NCBI RefSeq assembly: GCF_902506605.1
Contig: NZ_LR733979.1
Span: 1,253,024-1,317,023, forward strand
DNA: 64,000 nucleotides
Direction: 5' to 3'
From: Sphingomonas sp. AX6
GTDB taxonomy: Bacteria; Pseudomonadota; Alphaproteobacteria; Sphingomonadales; Sphingomonadaceae
Shown piece after piece: positions 8,142-16,998 of this stretch. Position 1 is the first letter of the stretch. Every line of letters starts with the position of its first letter. Both the position numbers and the translations under genes were made by a program. Below the pieces are notes generated by a model. The model made no database searches. It had not been told where the DNA came from and was given only the letters and a program-made list of their open reading frames with translations.

Positions 8142-10838
8142 TTAGAAGCCGAACCGTGCCTTCACGCCGTAGAAACGCGGTGCCGACGGATAGGCGGCGT
8201 AGTTGCCGGTCTGTTCGGGCACCGCAAATCCGGTGACGTGATAATATTGGTTGGTCAGGTTTTCGACGAATAATTCCAGGCTCTTCGACCGATCGGCGGT
8301 CTGTACACCGACGCGCGCGCCGACCAGCGGATATCCCTGGTTGAACAGGATCGTGCGGCCCGTCGCCGGATCGGTATTGCTCGACGGGATGTTGACTTCG
8401 CTATTGTAACGCATGTCGACGTGGATCAGCGCGTTTAGGGTCGACGTGATCGGCGGGGTCCAGGTGCCGGCGATGGTCACCGTGTGGAGCGGCTGATTCG
8501 AGATCTTGTCGCCTTCCTGCCCCTGAAGCGGGGTGCCGGTGAAGTCGTTGCTGTCATCATATTTGGCGTCGATATAGCTGTAGCCCATGCGGAAGATCAG
8601 CTCGCGCACCGGCTGGACGATCGATTCGACCTCGATCCCCTTGCTGGTGGTGCTTTCGACGTTCTGGACAACGAAATTGTTGCCGCTGAACACCAGCGAC
8701 TGGAGGTCCGAGAATTTCTGATAGAAACCCGACACGTTGAGCGTGAATTCCCGTGTGATGCTGGTCTTTATACCGACTTCATAGGCATCGACGCTTTCCG
8801 AACCGAAGCGAAGGTCCGACGCACGCGGACCCGTGCCACCCAGGAGTACGGACGTGAACGTCGCCTGGTCGAGGTTGTAGCCACCCGACTTATAGCCGCG
8901 ATCATAGCCGCCATAGAGCAGGATGTCGGGATTGACCTTGTACGCCAGCTTGGCAGTGCCGGTGACCTTGCTCTCGCTGAAATCGTCTTCGTAATTGCCG
9001 TTGAACTCGGTGTTTACCGCCGGGTTGCAGCTCAGCAGGAACAGGTTGTTGAACAGCGCATTGTTGGGTGCCGCACCCCGAAGCAGCGCGGCATAGGTCG
9101 CCGCGGCGGGATTGCCCGCGCGAACCTGTTCGAAGAACCCGCAGCTGCCCAGATTGTTGTTGATCGAGGCCGTGAGTTCCTTTTTCTCGTAATTCCAGCG
9201 CGCGCCCAGCGTCAGCGACAGATCGTCGGTGATGTTGATGATGTTGTGCGTGAATGCGGCAAAGGCATTGGTCTTGACGCGGAAATCGTCGTTGTTGTTG
9301 CCTTGGCCCGGTTGGGCGCCAGGCAGCGGGCTGTTGAGCAGCGCAAACAGCGGCGATCCCGGAGGCGCGATCTGCTGGAGGCGAATTGGCCCTAATCCGG
9401 GCGCGGGCGGGGGGGCCACGACCGGGTTCTGTGCCAGCAGTACCTGACCGAATAGCGGGATCGTCGGCCCCAATGTGCCGAAAAACTGTGCGCCCGTCGG
9501 CAGCAAGGCCGAGCGCGTACCCCCGTTCAGGACGGTGTCGACATAACGATTACCGTCATTGCCGATCCGCACCGTATCGCGCAGATCGTTGGTTTCGTTG
9601 AGATAGAAGCCGCCGACCAGCCAGTCGAGCGCGCCGCCGAACGCCGACCCCTGAAGCCGCAGTTCCTGGGTGAAGTTGGTCAGTTTGTTCTCGTAACCTT
9701 CGCGATACGCGCGATCGATGCCCGAGAAATCGATGTCCTGGTTCCGAAGCGCCCGCCAGTTGCGATAGGCCGTGATCGAGGTCGCGGACATTTCGCCCAA
9801 GTTGAAATTGAACTCGCCCGAAATGCCCCAGTCGCGCACCTGTTCACTGAAATCGCGGTTGGGCGATGTCGCCATCTTGCGTTCCAGCGGAAGGATGCTG
9901 GCGTTGAACGTCGTCGGCACATATTGCCCGGCGGCGTTCAGGATCGGGAAGGTGATGTTCCGGTTTGCACCCTGGTAAAGTCCGTCGAGCCCCTGTGCGC
10001 CAGCGATCAGCTCGATCGCGGGGGCCAGCGCACCCCGCACCGCGCTGACGGCACCACAGCATTGCTCGTCGGTTTCGTAATAGTCGCCAATCAGGCGGAA
10101 GGTCAGGTTTCCGGTGTCGAGCAGCGCCTGACCGCGGGCGTACCAGCGATCGACGTCGTTGAACGCGCGGTCGCTGTTCACATCCTCGATATAGCCGTCG
10201 CGCTTGCGGTATCCGCCGTCGAAACGCAGCGCGATCTGTTCGCTGACCGGGCCGGTCACCGCGCCCTTGATCTCATAGGCGTCGTAATTGCCGTAGCTGC
10301 CCTCAACATAACCGCCCAGGTCGAATTCGGGGCGCGCGGTAAAGATCGACAGCGCACCCGCCGAGGTGTTGCGACCGAACAATGTGCCCTGCGGCCCGCG
10401 CAGAATTTCGACGCGCTCCAGTTCGGGCAGTTCGGAAACCGCGACACCCGCACGGGCACGATAGACGCCGTCGATGAACACGCCGACCGCAGGCTCGAAA
10501 CCGGGATTATCACCAGCGGTGGTGATGCCGCGGATATAAAGGGTGGTGCCGGTTGCCGACGACTGGCCCGTCGAGCTTTGCAGCGAGGGGGCAAGCTGTT
10601 CGAGCCCGCGAATATCCTGAACGCCGGCATTTTCGAGCAGTTCGGTGCCGACGGCGGTAATCGCGATCGGCACGTCCTGTACGGTTTCGTCACGGCGCGT
10701 CGCGGTGACGACGATGTCGTTGGCGTTGGTGAACTCGCCTTCCTGCGTTTCTGCCGGAACCGCTGCTTCTTGGGCAAAGGCGGGTGTCGCGATCGCCATC
10801 GTTAGCGCGGTCGCCGCGAGCAGATTGAATTTCTTCAT
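8142..10838 (-). CDS. TonB-dependent outer-membrane receptor
   Basis: 898 aa. The signal peptide (residues 1-22) ends ATPAFAQ. A TonB box (DIVVTATRR) lies near residue 40, followed by a plug domain with VQDVPIAITAVG and RGPQGTLFGRNTSAG. The rest is the 22-strand barrel ending with an aromatic Phe (KARFGF). ATG 10838 follows GGGGAGGA with 8-base spacing. The substrate cannot be read from the sequence; sphingomonads have dozens of such receptors for siderophores, oligosaccharides and aromatics. No TonB/ExbBD or hydrolase lies beside it. It diverges from folE across about 210 bases. Confidence 0.93.
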   Translation of the reverse strand: MKKFNLLAATALTMAIATPAFAQEAAVPAETQEGEFTNANDIVVTATRRDETVQDVPIAITAVGTELLENAGVQDIRGLEQLAPSLQSSTGQSSATGTTLYIRGITTAGDNPGFEPAVGVFIDGVYRARAGVAVSELPELERVEILRGPQGTLFGRNTSAGALSIFTARPEFDLGGYVEGSYGNYDAYEIKGAVTGPVSEQIALRFDGGYRKRDGYIEDVNSDRAFNDVDRWYARGQALLDTGNLTFRLIGDYYETDEQCCGAVSAVRGALAPAIELIAGAQGLDGLYQGANRNITFPILNAAGQYVPTTFNASILPLERKMATSPNRDFSEQVRDWGISGEFNFNLGEMSATSITAYRNWRALRNQDIDFSGIDRAYREGYENKLTNFTQELRLQGSAFGGALDWLVGGFYLNETNDLRDTVRIGNDGNRYVDTVLNGGTRSALLPTGAQFFGTLGPTIPLFGQVLLAQNPVVAPPPAPGLGPIRLQQIAPPGSPLFALLNSPLPGAQPGQGNNNDDFRVKTNAFAAFTHNIINITDDLSLTLGARWNYEKKELTASINNNLGSCGFFEQVRAGNPAAATYAALLRGAAPNNALFNNLFLLSCNPAVNTEFNGNYEDDFSESKVTGTAKLAYKVNPDILLYGGYDRGYKSGGYNLDQATFTSVLLGGTGPRASDLRFGSESVDAYEVGIKTSITREFTLNVSGFYQKFSDLQSLVFSGNNFVVQNVESTTSKGIEVESIVQPVRELIFRMGYSYIDAKYDDSNDFTGTPLQGQEGDKISNQPLHTVTIAGTWTPPITSTLNALIHVDMRYNSEVNIPSSNTDPATGRTILFNQGYPLVGARVGVQTADRSKSLELFVENLTNQYYHVTGFAVPEQTGNYAAYPSAPRFYGVKARFGF

Positions 10839-11048
10839 GCCGGTATCCTCCCCATGATCCGCTTATCGCGCGGATTTCGACAAGGACTACGCCTGCGTTT
10901 CCGCTTGCGTCAATCGCCTAAAGCTAGGATTGCCGCGGATTATCGGGACTTGTGGCGCGCGTGCATCGACCCGATGTTGATGCTGCAACACAGCGAATTG
11001 AGTATGCCGTAGCGTCAACATGCGTGGCGACGGATCAGGGGATTGTCG

Positions 11049-11672
11049 ATGTCGGAAAGTCTGCCCGGAACCAGCGTCACCGAAACGGTGCCATCGCCCG
11101 CATCCGATGAAATCCCTGACGAGGTGACCGACGCGATCCGCACGCTGATCCGCTGGACTGGCGACGATCCCACTCGCGAAGGTCTCGTCGATACGCCCCG
11201 TCGGGTTGCAAAGGCTTGGCGTGAATATTGCCAGGGGTATCAGGACGAACCCGCCGCCCATCTGGCGCGTGTCTTCGAAGAGGTGGGCGGCTATGACGAG
11301 ATCGTGCTGCTGAAGGACATTCCGTTTCAGTCGCATTGCGAACATCACATGGCACCGATCATCGGTCGCGCGCACATCGCCTATCTGCCCAAGGATCATG
11401 TCGTCGGCATCTCGAAGCTGGCGCGCGTACTGCACGGTTTCGCGCGGCGCTTGCAGGTGCAGGAGCGGCTGACGGCGGAAGTCGCCGACTGCATCTGGAA
11501 GCATCTGAAGCCTCAGGGGGTGGCAGTGGTGATCGATGCGACCCACGCTTGCATGACGGCACGCGGTGTGTGCACCCCCGGCGTGACGATGCGGACCAGC
11601 CGGATGATGGGCGCGTTCCGCGACGACGAACGCAGCCGGTTGGAAGTCATGAAGCTGATGGGGCTGGTGTGA
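11049..11672 (+). CDS. folE: GTP cyclohydrolase I
   Basis: 207 aa. It opens the purine ring of GTP to 7,8-dihydroneopterin triphosphate, the first step of folate/pterin synthesis. The zinc ligands are visible in SHCEHHMAPI (Cys, His) and ACMTARGV (Cys), along with RVAKAWREYCQGY and VGISKLARV of the active site. ATG 11049 follows an AGGGG site; a TTG six bases earlier is less likely. It is coupled by a GTGA overlap to an SDR reductase, giving a two-gene pterin operon. Confidence 0.96.
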   Translation: MSESLPGTSVTETVPSPASDEIPDEVTDAIRTLIRWTGDDPTREGLVDTPRRVAKAWREYCQGYQDEPAAHLARVFEEVGGYDEIVLLKDIPFQSHCEHHMAPIIGRAHIAYLPKDHVVGISKLARVLHGFARRLQVQERLTAEVADCIWKHLKPQGVAVVIDATHACMTARGVCTPGVTMRTSRMMGAFRDDERSRLEVMKLMGLV

Positions 11673-12424
11673 GCCGCCCGCTTGCGATCGTCACTGGTGG
11701 CCATCGGCGGTTGGGCGCGGCGATCGCGCGCGCGCTGGCGCTTGCGGGATATGACATCGCAATTCACGGCAGCCAGGACGCCGAGCCGGAGGCCGGGCTG
11801 GCAGAGGCGTTCGACGTCGTCGGAGCGCGCTGGACCGGGTTCGCCGCCGATTTTACCGATGGCGCTGCTCCCGCGAGGTTGATGTCGGAGGTGACCGCGC
11901 AGTTCCGACGCGCGCCGGATCTGTTGGTCAACAGTGCGTCGATCTTTGGACAGGACCGGCTTGCCGACACCGACCACGCCGCGCTCATAGAACATTATGC
12001 GGTCAATTGCGCAGCGCCGGCGCTGCTGATTCAGGCTTTTGCGGCGAGCGGCGGTGCTGGGCGCAGCATCGTCAACATTCTCGATCAACGCATCGCCCAG
12101 CCGCACGGCGACCAACTCGCCTATAGCCTGTCCAAACACGCACTGGCGGGCCTGACCCGAATCGCCGCACGCGACCTTGCTCCCGCGATCCGGGTGAATG
12201 CGGTGGCGCCGGGGCTGACGATCGTGACCGACGAGTACGACGCCGCGCAGACCGAGCGGCTGGCGGCACGAATGCCGCTCGCGCGACTGCCTCAGGCGGA
12301 GGAGGTGGCGGAAGCGGTGCTGTTCCTCGCGCAGGCTAAATCGACGACGGGGCAAACGATCTTCGTCGATGGCGGCGCGCACATGACCAGCTTCGATCGC
12401 GATTTCGTTAATCTGGAGCGGTGA
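11669..12424 (+). CDS. SDR reductase, pteridine-reductase/FolM-like
   Basis: 251 aa short-chain dehydrogenase. TGGHRRLG near residue 9 is the arginine-containing NADPH loop typical of FolM/PTR1. NSAS replaces the usual NNAG, and YSLSKHAL contains the catalytic Tyr and Lys. The C-terminal IFVDGGAHM closes the fold. GTG 11669 overlaps the folE stop (GTGA), so it is probably co-translated and likely reduces dihydromonapterin or dihydrofolate. Generic SDR activity cannot be excluded, but the folE linkage supports the pterin role. Confidence 0.8.
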   Translation: MSRPLAIVTGGHRRLGAAIARALALAGYDIAIHGSQDAEPEAGLAEAFDVVGARWTGFAADFTDGAAPARLMSEVTAQFRRAPDLLVNSASIFGQDRLADTDHAALIEHYAVNCAAPALLIQAFAASGGAGRSIVNILDQRIAQPHGDQLAYSLSKHALAGLTRIAARDLAPAIRVNAVAPGLTIVTDEYDAAQTERLAARMPLARLPQAEEVAEAVLFLAQAKSTTGQTIFVDGGAHMTSFDRDFVNLER

Positions 12425-12444
12425 GGAGCGACTCGCTTCTTTCC

Positions 12445-12526
12445 CGTCATCCCAGCGAAAGCTGGGATATCATACAGATAGAGCGCGTCCATGCGGCTTG
12501 AGATGCCAGCTTTCGCTGGCATGACG
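12445..12526. repeat. Intergenic palindrome, gtcatcccag type
   Basis: Inverted arms (12445-12468 and about 12503-12526) carry AGCGAAAGCTGGGA and its near complement, separated by about 35 bases. It lies between the convergent folM-like gene and leuA and probably folds as a long hairpin in both transcripts. Confidence 0.75.
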
Positions 12527-12540
12527 ATTTGGGGAAACGC

Positions 12541-14229
12541 TCAATTCCCCCCAACCCCATTTGCCGCACTCAACACAGCCCTCACGCTTGCGGTCGCCAC
12601 GTCGGCATCGATGCCCACGCCCCACACCGTCCGCCCGTCGGCTGTCCGGCATTCGACATAGGCCGCGGCCTGCGCGTCCGATCCGGTACCGATCGCATGT
12701 TCGTGATAATCGGTGACGTCGAGCGCGATTCCGCACGCCTGACCCAGCCCGTCGATTACGCTGGAGATCAGGCCGTTGCCCCGTCCAGACACGCTTTGCG
12801 CCGCACCGTCCACGCAGACATGGCCCGCGAATATCCGGTCGCCATTGGGCGCGCGGGTTTCGTCATAGGCCTCCAGCGCGAAACGCTGCGGGCCTTCGAG
12901 GGCATAGGTTTCTGCAAAGCAGCGCCAAATGTCCCCGGCGTCGAGTTCGCGGCTGGTGCGATCGGCCAGCGCCTGGACGTGACGACTGAAATCGGCCTGC
13001 ATCCGCTTGGGCAGTTTCAGCCCCTTGTCCTGCTCGATCACCCAGGCGACGCCGCCCTTTCCCGATTGGGAATTAACTCGGATCACCGCTTCGTAGCTTC
13101 GCCCCAAATCGGCGGGATCGATGGGCAGATAGGGGACTTCCCAATAATCGTCGTTGCGCGTCGCTTGCGCCGCAAACCCCTTCTTGATCGCGTCCTGATG
13201 GCTACCCGAAAAGGCGGTGAAGACCAGATCGCCGGCATAGGGCGTGCGCGGATGGACGGGGAGGTTGGTGCAGTAATTCACCGTGTTCACGACCGCATCA
13301 ATGTTTGATAAATCCAGTTTTGGATCAATGCCTTGCGTGTAGATGTTGAGCGCCACCGTCACCAGATCGCAATTGCCCGTCCGCTCGCCATTGCCGAGCA
13401 GGCAACCCTCCACCCGGTCGGCCCCCGCCATCATCCCCAGTTCCGCCGCCGCGACGCCAGTGCCGCGGTCATTATGCGTGTGCAGGCTGATGACGACGGC
13501 ATCGCGATTGGGAATGTTGCGGCAGAAATATTCGATCTGGTCGGCATAGATGTTCGGCGTCGCGCATTCGACCGTGGCGGGCAGGTTGAAGATGATTGGA
13601 CGTTCTGGGGTGGGGCGCAGCACGTCCATGACGCCCGCGCACACCTCAAGGCTGAAATCGAGTTCGGCGGTCGAAAACGTCTCAGGGGAATATTGGAAAT
13701 GCCAGTCGGTATTGGGGCGCTTTGCCGCTTCATCGCGCATCACCTTGGCCCCCGTCACCGCGATCTCGCGCACTTCGTCGCGGCTCATGCCGAACACGAT
13801 GCGCCGCCATGCAGGCGACACGGCGTTGTAGAGATGGACGATGGCGGCCCGCGCCCCATCCAGACTGGCGAAGCTCGTTTCGATCAGGTCGCGGCGCGAT
13901 TGGGTCAGCACCTGCACCAGCACGTCGTCGGGCACCGCGCCCGATTTGACGAGGCCCGAAATGAAGTCGAATTCGGTGGCGCCCGCGCTTGGAAAGCCGA
14001 CCTCGATCTCCTTCAACCCGACCTTGACCAGCAAATCGAAGAAGCGCCGCTTCTTTTCCCCATCCATCGGATCGATCAGCGCCTGGTTGCCGTCGCGCAA
14101 GTCAGTCGACAGCCAGCGTGGCGGCGCTGTGATGGTGCGCGACGGCCATTGCCGGTCGGGCAGGTTCACGGGCGGGAAGGCGCGGTATTTGGTCGATGGA
14201 TCGCGGAGCATCTGTGTGATGACCTTCAT
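12541..14229 (-). CDS. leuA: 2-isopropylmalate synthase
   Basis: 562 aa, the longer LeuA form. It condenses acetyl-CoA with 2-oxoisovalerate, the first committed step of leucine synthesis. DLRDGNQAL near residue 43 holds the metal and catalytic residues, and HTHNDRGTG and LGNGERTGN are the second signature. The C-terminal 150 residues form the leucine-binding regulatory domain, with [11 protein letters not shown]. Met codons at 14229 and 14208 are both possible; neither has a strong ribosome site. The 290 bases upstream hold a candidate leucine leader peptide with alternative hairpins, so attenuation is likely. leuC and leuD lie 26 kb away. Confidence 0.95.
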   Translation of the reverse strand: MKVITQMLRDPSTKYRAFPPVNLPDRQWPSRTITAPPRWLSTDLRDGNQALIDPMDGEKKRRFFDLLVKVGLKEIEVGFPSAGATEFDFISGLVKSGAVPDDVLVQVLTQSRRDLIETSFASLDGARAAIVHLYNAVSPAWRRIVFGMSRDEVREIAVTGAKVMRDEAAKRPNTDWHFQYSPETFSTAELDFSLEVCAGVMDVLRPTPERPIIFNLPATVECATPNIYADQIEYFCRNIPNRDAVVISLHTHNDRGTGVAAAELGMMAGADRVEGCLLGNGERTGNCDLVTVALNIYTQGIDPKLDLSNIDAVVNTVNYCTNLPVHPRTPYAGDLVFTAFSGSHQDAIKKGFAAQATRNDDYWEVPYLPIDPADLGRSYEAVIRVNSQSGKGGVAWVIEQDKGLKLPKRMQADFSRHVQALADRTSRELDAGDIWRCFAETYALEGPQRFALEAYDETRAPNGDRIFAGHVCVDGAAQSVSGRGNGLISSVIDGLGQACGIALDVTDYHEHAIGTGSDAQAAAYVECRTADGRTVWGVGIDADVATASVRAVLSAANGVGGN

Positions 14230-14273
14230 GGGCTGGCGGACAAGGGCCGCTGGAACAAGGTGCCGGTGAAGTC

Positions 14274-14337
14274 CCCTTAGGGAAGAATGCGCGAGTGCAC
14301 TCCCGTCCCTAAGGGCGGATAAGTCGCAGGCTTAGGG
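14274..14337 (-). promoter_or_regulatory. Candidate leuA attenuator with mutually exclusive stems
   Basis: Three segments can pair alternatively on the leuA transcript. Segment 1 is CCCTAAG (14331-14337, inside the leader's Leu codon region). Segment 2 is CCCTTAGGGA (14306-14315) and segment 3 is TCCCTAAGGG (14274-14283). Segments 2 and 3 pair over 10 bp; segments 1 and 2 pair over 7 bp. The leader stop codon lies in segment 2. No U-run follows, so the mechanism may act on translation or through a weak terminator. Confidence 0.5.
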
Positions 14338-14356
14338 CTTCGTGCGCAATCATCAT
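14309..14356 (-). CDS. leuL: Putative leucine leader peptide of leuA
   Basis: 15 codons, [15 protein letters not shown], ending TAG. Three of the 15 codons are Leu (CTA, CTG, CTT), and CTA and CTT are rare in this high-G+C genome. An Ile codon also follows. It lies 80 bases upstream of leuA on the same strand, and its stop falls within the attenuator stem. The ribosome site is weak (GGCGATC). The symbol is by analogy with enterobacterial leuL; there is no sequence homology to cite. Confidence 0.45.
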   Translation of the reverse strand: MMIAHEALSLRLIRP

Positions 14357-14519
14357 GTTCGATGATCGCCGTTTGCGCAGCTTTTGTCCAGCGAGACGGG
14401 CTTGGGGCCACGCAACCCATGCTTTAGCAAGCCTTGTGTCAGCGATAGAGGCTTCGGTAACCTTTTGCTGCGAAAGCTCTTTTCGAGGGTAGCTTGCCCG
14501 ATGCGAGGAGTTCGAAAGC

Positions 14520-14915
14520 GTGATCCAGATCGTCTATATCAGCACCGCCCGCGGCGATACTCGCACGGAACGGGGCAATATCCTGATGACGTCACGCCGC
14601 AACAACGACCGCGACGGGATTTCGGGGCTGCTGTACGACGACGGGAAGCGTTTCCTTCAAGTGCTGGAAGGGGAAGTCGGGATCGTCGAGGCGGCATTCG
14701 CCCGCATCAAAACCGATCCCCGCCACCGCGCCGTGGTCATCCTGTCGCGCCGCGAGATCGAGGCGCGTGAATTCGGTGACTGGGCGATGGCATCGCTTTC
14801 GCCGGGCGTCGAGGCCAACGACGTGATGGTGCGCGTCGGGCGACTGGTCGCACGGGCGTCCGCAAACGTCCGCGCGACCTTTGAAAGCTTTGCCCAGGTC
14901 CGGGCTGCCGCCTGA
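14520..14915 (+). CDS. BLUF-domain blue-light sensor
   Basis: 131 aa, essentially a single BLUF domain that binds FAD. The conserved photocycle residues are visible: Tyr in IVYIS, Asn in NNDRDGISGLL, Gln in FLQVLEG, and Trp/Met in DWAMA. GTG 14520 follows GAGGAG with 9-base spacing. No output domain is attached, so it must signal through a partner. No EAL/GGDEF or regulator lies next to it. It converges with yceI three bases away. Confidence 0.92.
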   Translation: MIQIVYISTARGDTRTERGNILMTSRRNNDRDGISGLLYDDGKRFLQVLEGEVGIVEAAFARIKTDPRHRAVVILSRREIEAREFGDWAMASLSPGVEANDVMVRVGRLVARASANVRATFESFAQVRAAA

Positions 14916-14918
14916 CCC

Positions 14919-15560
14919 TTATTGTTTCTCGAACGCCACGCTGATCGCCAAGTTCACGTCGTCGGGGATGTTGGGCAGCGCATAGCTGATCCCGAATTCG
15001 CTACGCTTGATAGTCGCCAGACCGTGAAAGCCGACCGTTTCCTTCTTGTTCATCGGATTGGTCCCCGCGCCTTCGAAGCGGGCCGTGATCGACAGCGGGC
15101 GGGTCTGACCCTTCAGCGTCAGATTGCCGTCGATCCGCGCACGAATGCCGTCGGGATCAAGCGTGATCGCGGTCGATCTGAAGGTCGCTTCCTCGAACCG
15201 GTTGAACTCGAAGAAATCGGCGCTCGACAGATGCTTGGTCAGCCCATCGCTGTTGGTCTTGAGCGAGCGGAGCGGGATCGTGATCTCGACCGCAGACGCC
15301 TGTAAATTGGCGGGATCGAGTTTCAGATTGCCTTTCACATCGCCAAACAGGCCGAAATAATCGTTGAAACCGAAATGGTTGACTCGCCACATCACCTGGG
15401 TGTGCGAAGGGTCGACGGCGTAGTTGCCGGCCGTCACGCGCGTCGCGTCGGGCGCACCGGGAATTGCGGCGGGGGCGGTGCCCGCCTGCTGCGCGATGAC
15501 GGGCGCGGCCAACGCAGCGGTGGTGAGGCTTGCGATCAGGACGGGACGAGACAAGCGCAT
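14919..15560 (-). CDS. YceI-family periplasmic lipid-binding protein
   Basis: 213 aa. A signal peptide (residues 1-23, ending PVIAQQ) is followed by a YceI lipocalin-like beta-barrel: YAVDPSHTQVMWRVNHFGF at the start, DGLTKHLSSADFF in the middle, and a C-terminal SVAFEKQ. Members bind isoprenoid quinones or fatty-acid-like ligands in the periplasm. It diverges from murL with 82 bases between starts. Confidence 0.9.
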   Translation of the reverse strand: MRLSRPVLIASLTTAALAAPVIAQQAGTAPAAIPGAPDATRVTAGNYAVDPSHTQVMWRVNHFGFNDYFGLFGDVKGNLKLDPANLQASAVEITIPLRSLKTNSDGLTKHLSSADFFEFNRFEEATFRSTAITLDPDGIRARIDGNLTLKGQTRPLSITARFEGAGTNPMNKKETVGFHGLATIKRSEFGISYALPNIPDDVNLAISVAFEKQ

Positions 15561-15642
15561 GGCGATTCCTTTTCGTTAACCAGAAGCACGCGCGCTGAGG
15601 ACTTGCGCGCTGAGTGCCGCCGGGGGCAAAGCAGGCACAACC

Positions 15643-16998
15643 ATGACAGAAGCCGCCACCCCCGCACAGCCCGCCGCGCCCGAAACATTCCGTTTCGTGA
15701 AGATGCGTTTCGATGAGGATGCGGGGGGCGTGTGGCTCGATTACGCGTTCGATAACGGCGCTGAATTTACCGAGACGATCGACTTCGCCGCGCGCTTGCC
15801 AGCGATCGGGACACCCGCCCGGCACGGCTTCGATGCCGCGATCCGGTCGTTGTTCGTGATGGCCGGTGTCAGTTACTACAAGGCGTGGCTTCCCCCGACG
15901 CTCGACCTGGACGGGTTACCGCTGGCCGAGGACGAGATCGCATTCTTCGCTGAAGTGTACCGCGAAGGGCTGGGCGAATTCGCGATGCGCAATGGCCTCT
16001 CGCTCGACGGACGATTGCGGTTCGTGAATGCGGGCGCGGCCGATCCCGAGCCCGCCGCGCCCGTCGATCTGCCCGACCGGTCGGCGGTGCTGATCGGCGG
16101 CGGCAAGGATTCGCTGGTCACCCTGGAGGTGTTGCGCGCATCGGGCGGCGACATCGAACTGTTCTGCGTCAATCCGCGCGAACCGATGATCGACAGTGCG
16201 ACGGCCAGCGGTGTGCCGATGGCGACGGTAAAGCGAAGCCTGGACCCGCATCTGTTCGAGCTGAACGCCAGCGGATCGGTCTATAACGGCCATGTCCCGA
16301 TCACCGCGATCGTCAGCTTGATCGCGGTCGCCGCCGCCTTCGTGCATGGATGGTCGAACATCGTGCTGTCCAATGAACGCTCCGCTGACGAGCCGACGGT
16401 GGACGATGTGAATCACCAATATTCCAAGAGCAGCGCGTTCGAAGCGCGCTTTGCCGATCATGTCGCGATGCACATCTCGCCCAGCCTGCGCTATTTCTCG
16501 CTGTTGCGGCCGTTATCCGAACTTCATATCGCACAATTGTTTGCGAAAACTGATCGTTACGACCGGGTATTCACCAGTTGCAACAAGGCGTTTCGCATTC
16601 TGGAGCGCACCGGCGAGCGCTGGTGTCTGGATTGCGCCAAGTGCCGCTTCACGTTCCTGATGATGGCGACCGTGATGCCGCCCGAGCGGCTGATCGGGGT
16701 GTTCGGCGCAAACCTGCTCGACAACGCGGATCAGCTTGGCGGGTATGAGGAACTGACGGCGCTGGATGGGGCGCACAAGCCTTGGGACTGTGTCGGCGAA
16801 TTCCTCGAATCGCGTGCAGCGATAATGCGGATCGCCGACCATCCCGACTGGCGCGACACCGCGATCGTGCGTGCGCTCGCCCCGCGCATCGCCGCGACGC
16901 CGCCCGATGCGCTTGCGGCCTATGACGATTTCCTTACCCCGCAATGGCAGGGACGGGTGCCCGCGCAGTTTCGAAAGGCGCTCGATGGCTATCTTTGA
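15643..16998 (+). CDS. murL: UDP-MurNAc-L-Ala-L-Glu epimerase
   Basis: 451 aa. It resembles the MurL family described from Xanthomonas oryzae, which epimerises the terminal L-Glu of UDP-MurNAc-L-Ala-L-Glu to D-Glu using ATP. A PP-loop-like IGGGKDSLVTLE lies near residue 152, SNERSADEP and NHQYSKSSAFE near 245-265, and a CLDCAKCRF cysteine cluster near 330. It is followed immediately by a MurD-like ligase that starts 14 bases before its stop, the linkage that defines the MurD2-MurL route. The call rests on motifs plus this pairing. Confidence 0.88.
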   Translation: MTEAATPAQPAAPETFRFVKMRFDEDAGGVWLDYAFDNGAEFTETIDFAARLPAIGTPARHGFDAAIRSLFVMAGVSYYKAWLPPTLDLDGLPLAEDEIAFFAEVYREGLGEFAMRNGLSLDGRLRFVNAGAADPEPAAPVDLPDRSAVLIGGGKDSLVTLEVLRASGGDIELFCVNPREPMIDSATASGVPMATVKRSLDPHLFELNASGSVYNGHVPITAIVSLIAVAAAFVHGWSNIVLSNERSADEPTVDDVNHQYSKSSAFEARFADHVAMHISPSLRYFSLLRPLSELHIAQLFAKTDRYDRVFTSCNKAFRILERTGERWCLDCAKCRFTFLMMATVMPPERLIGVFGANLLDNADQLGGYEELTALDGAHKPWDCVGEFLESRAAIMRIADHPDWRDTAIVRALAPRIAATPPDALAAYDDFLTPQWQGRVPAQFRKALDGYL

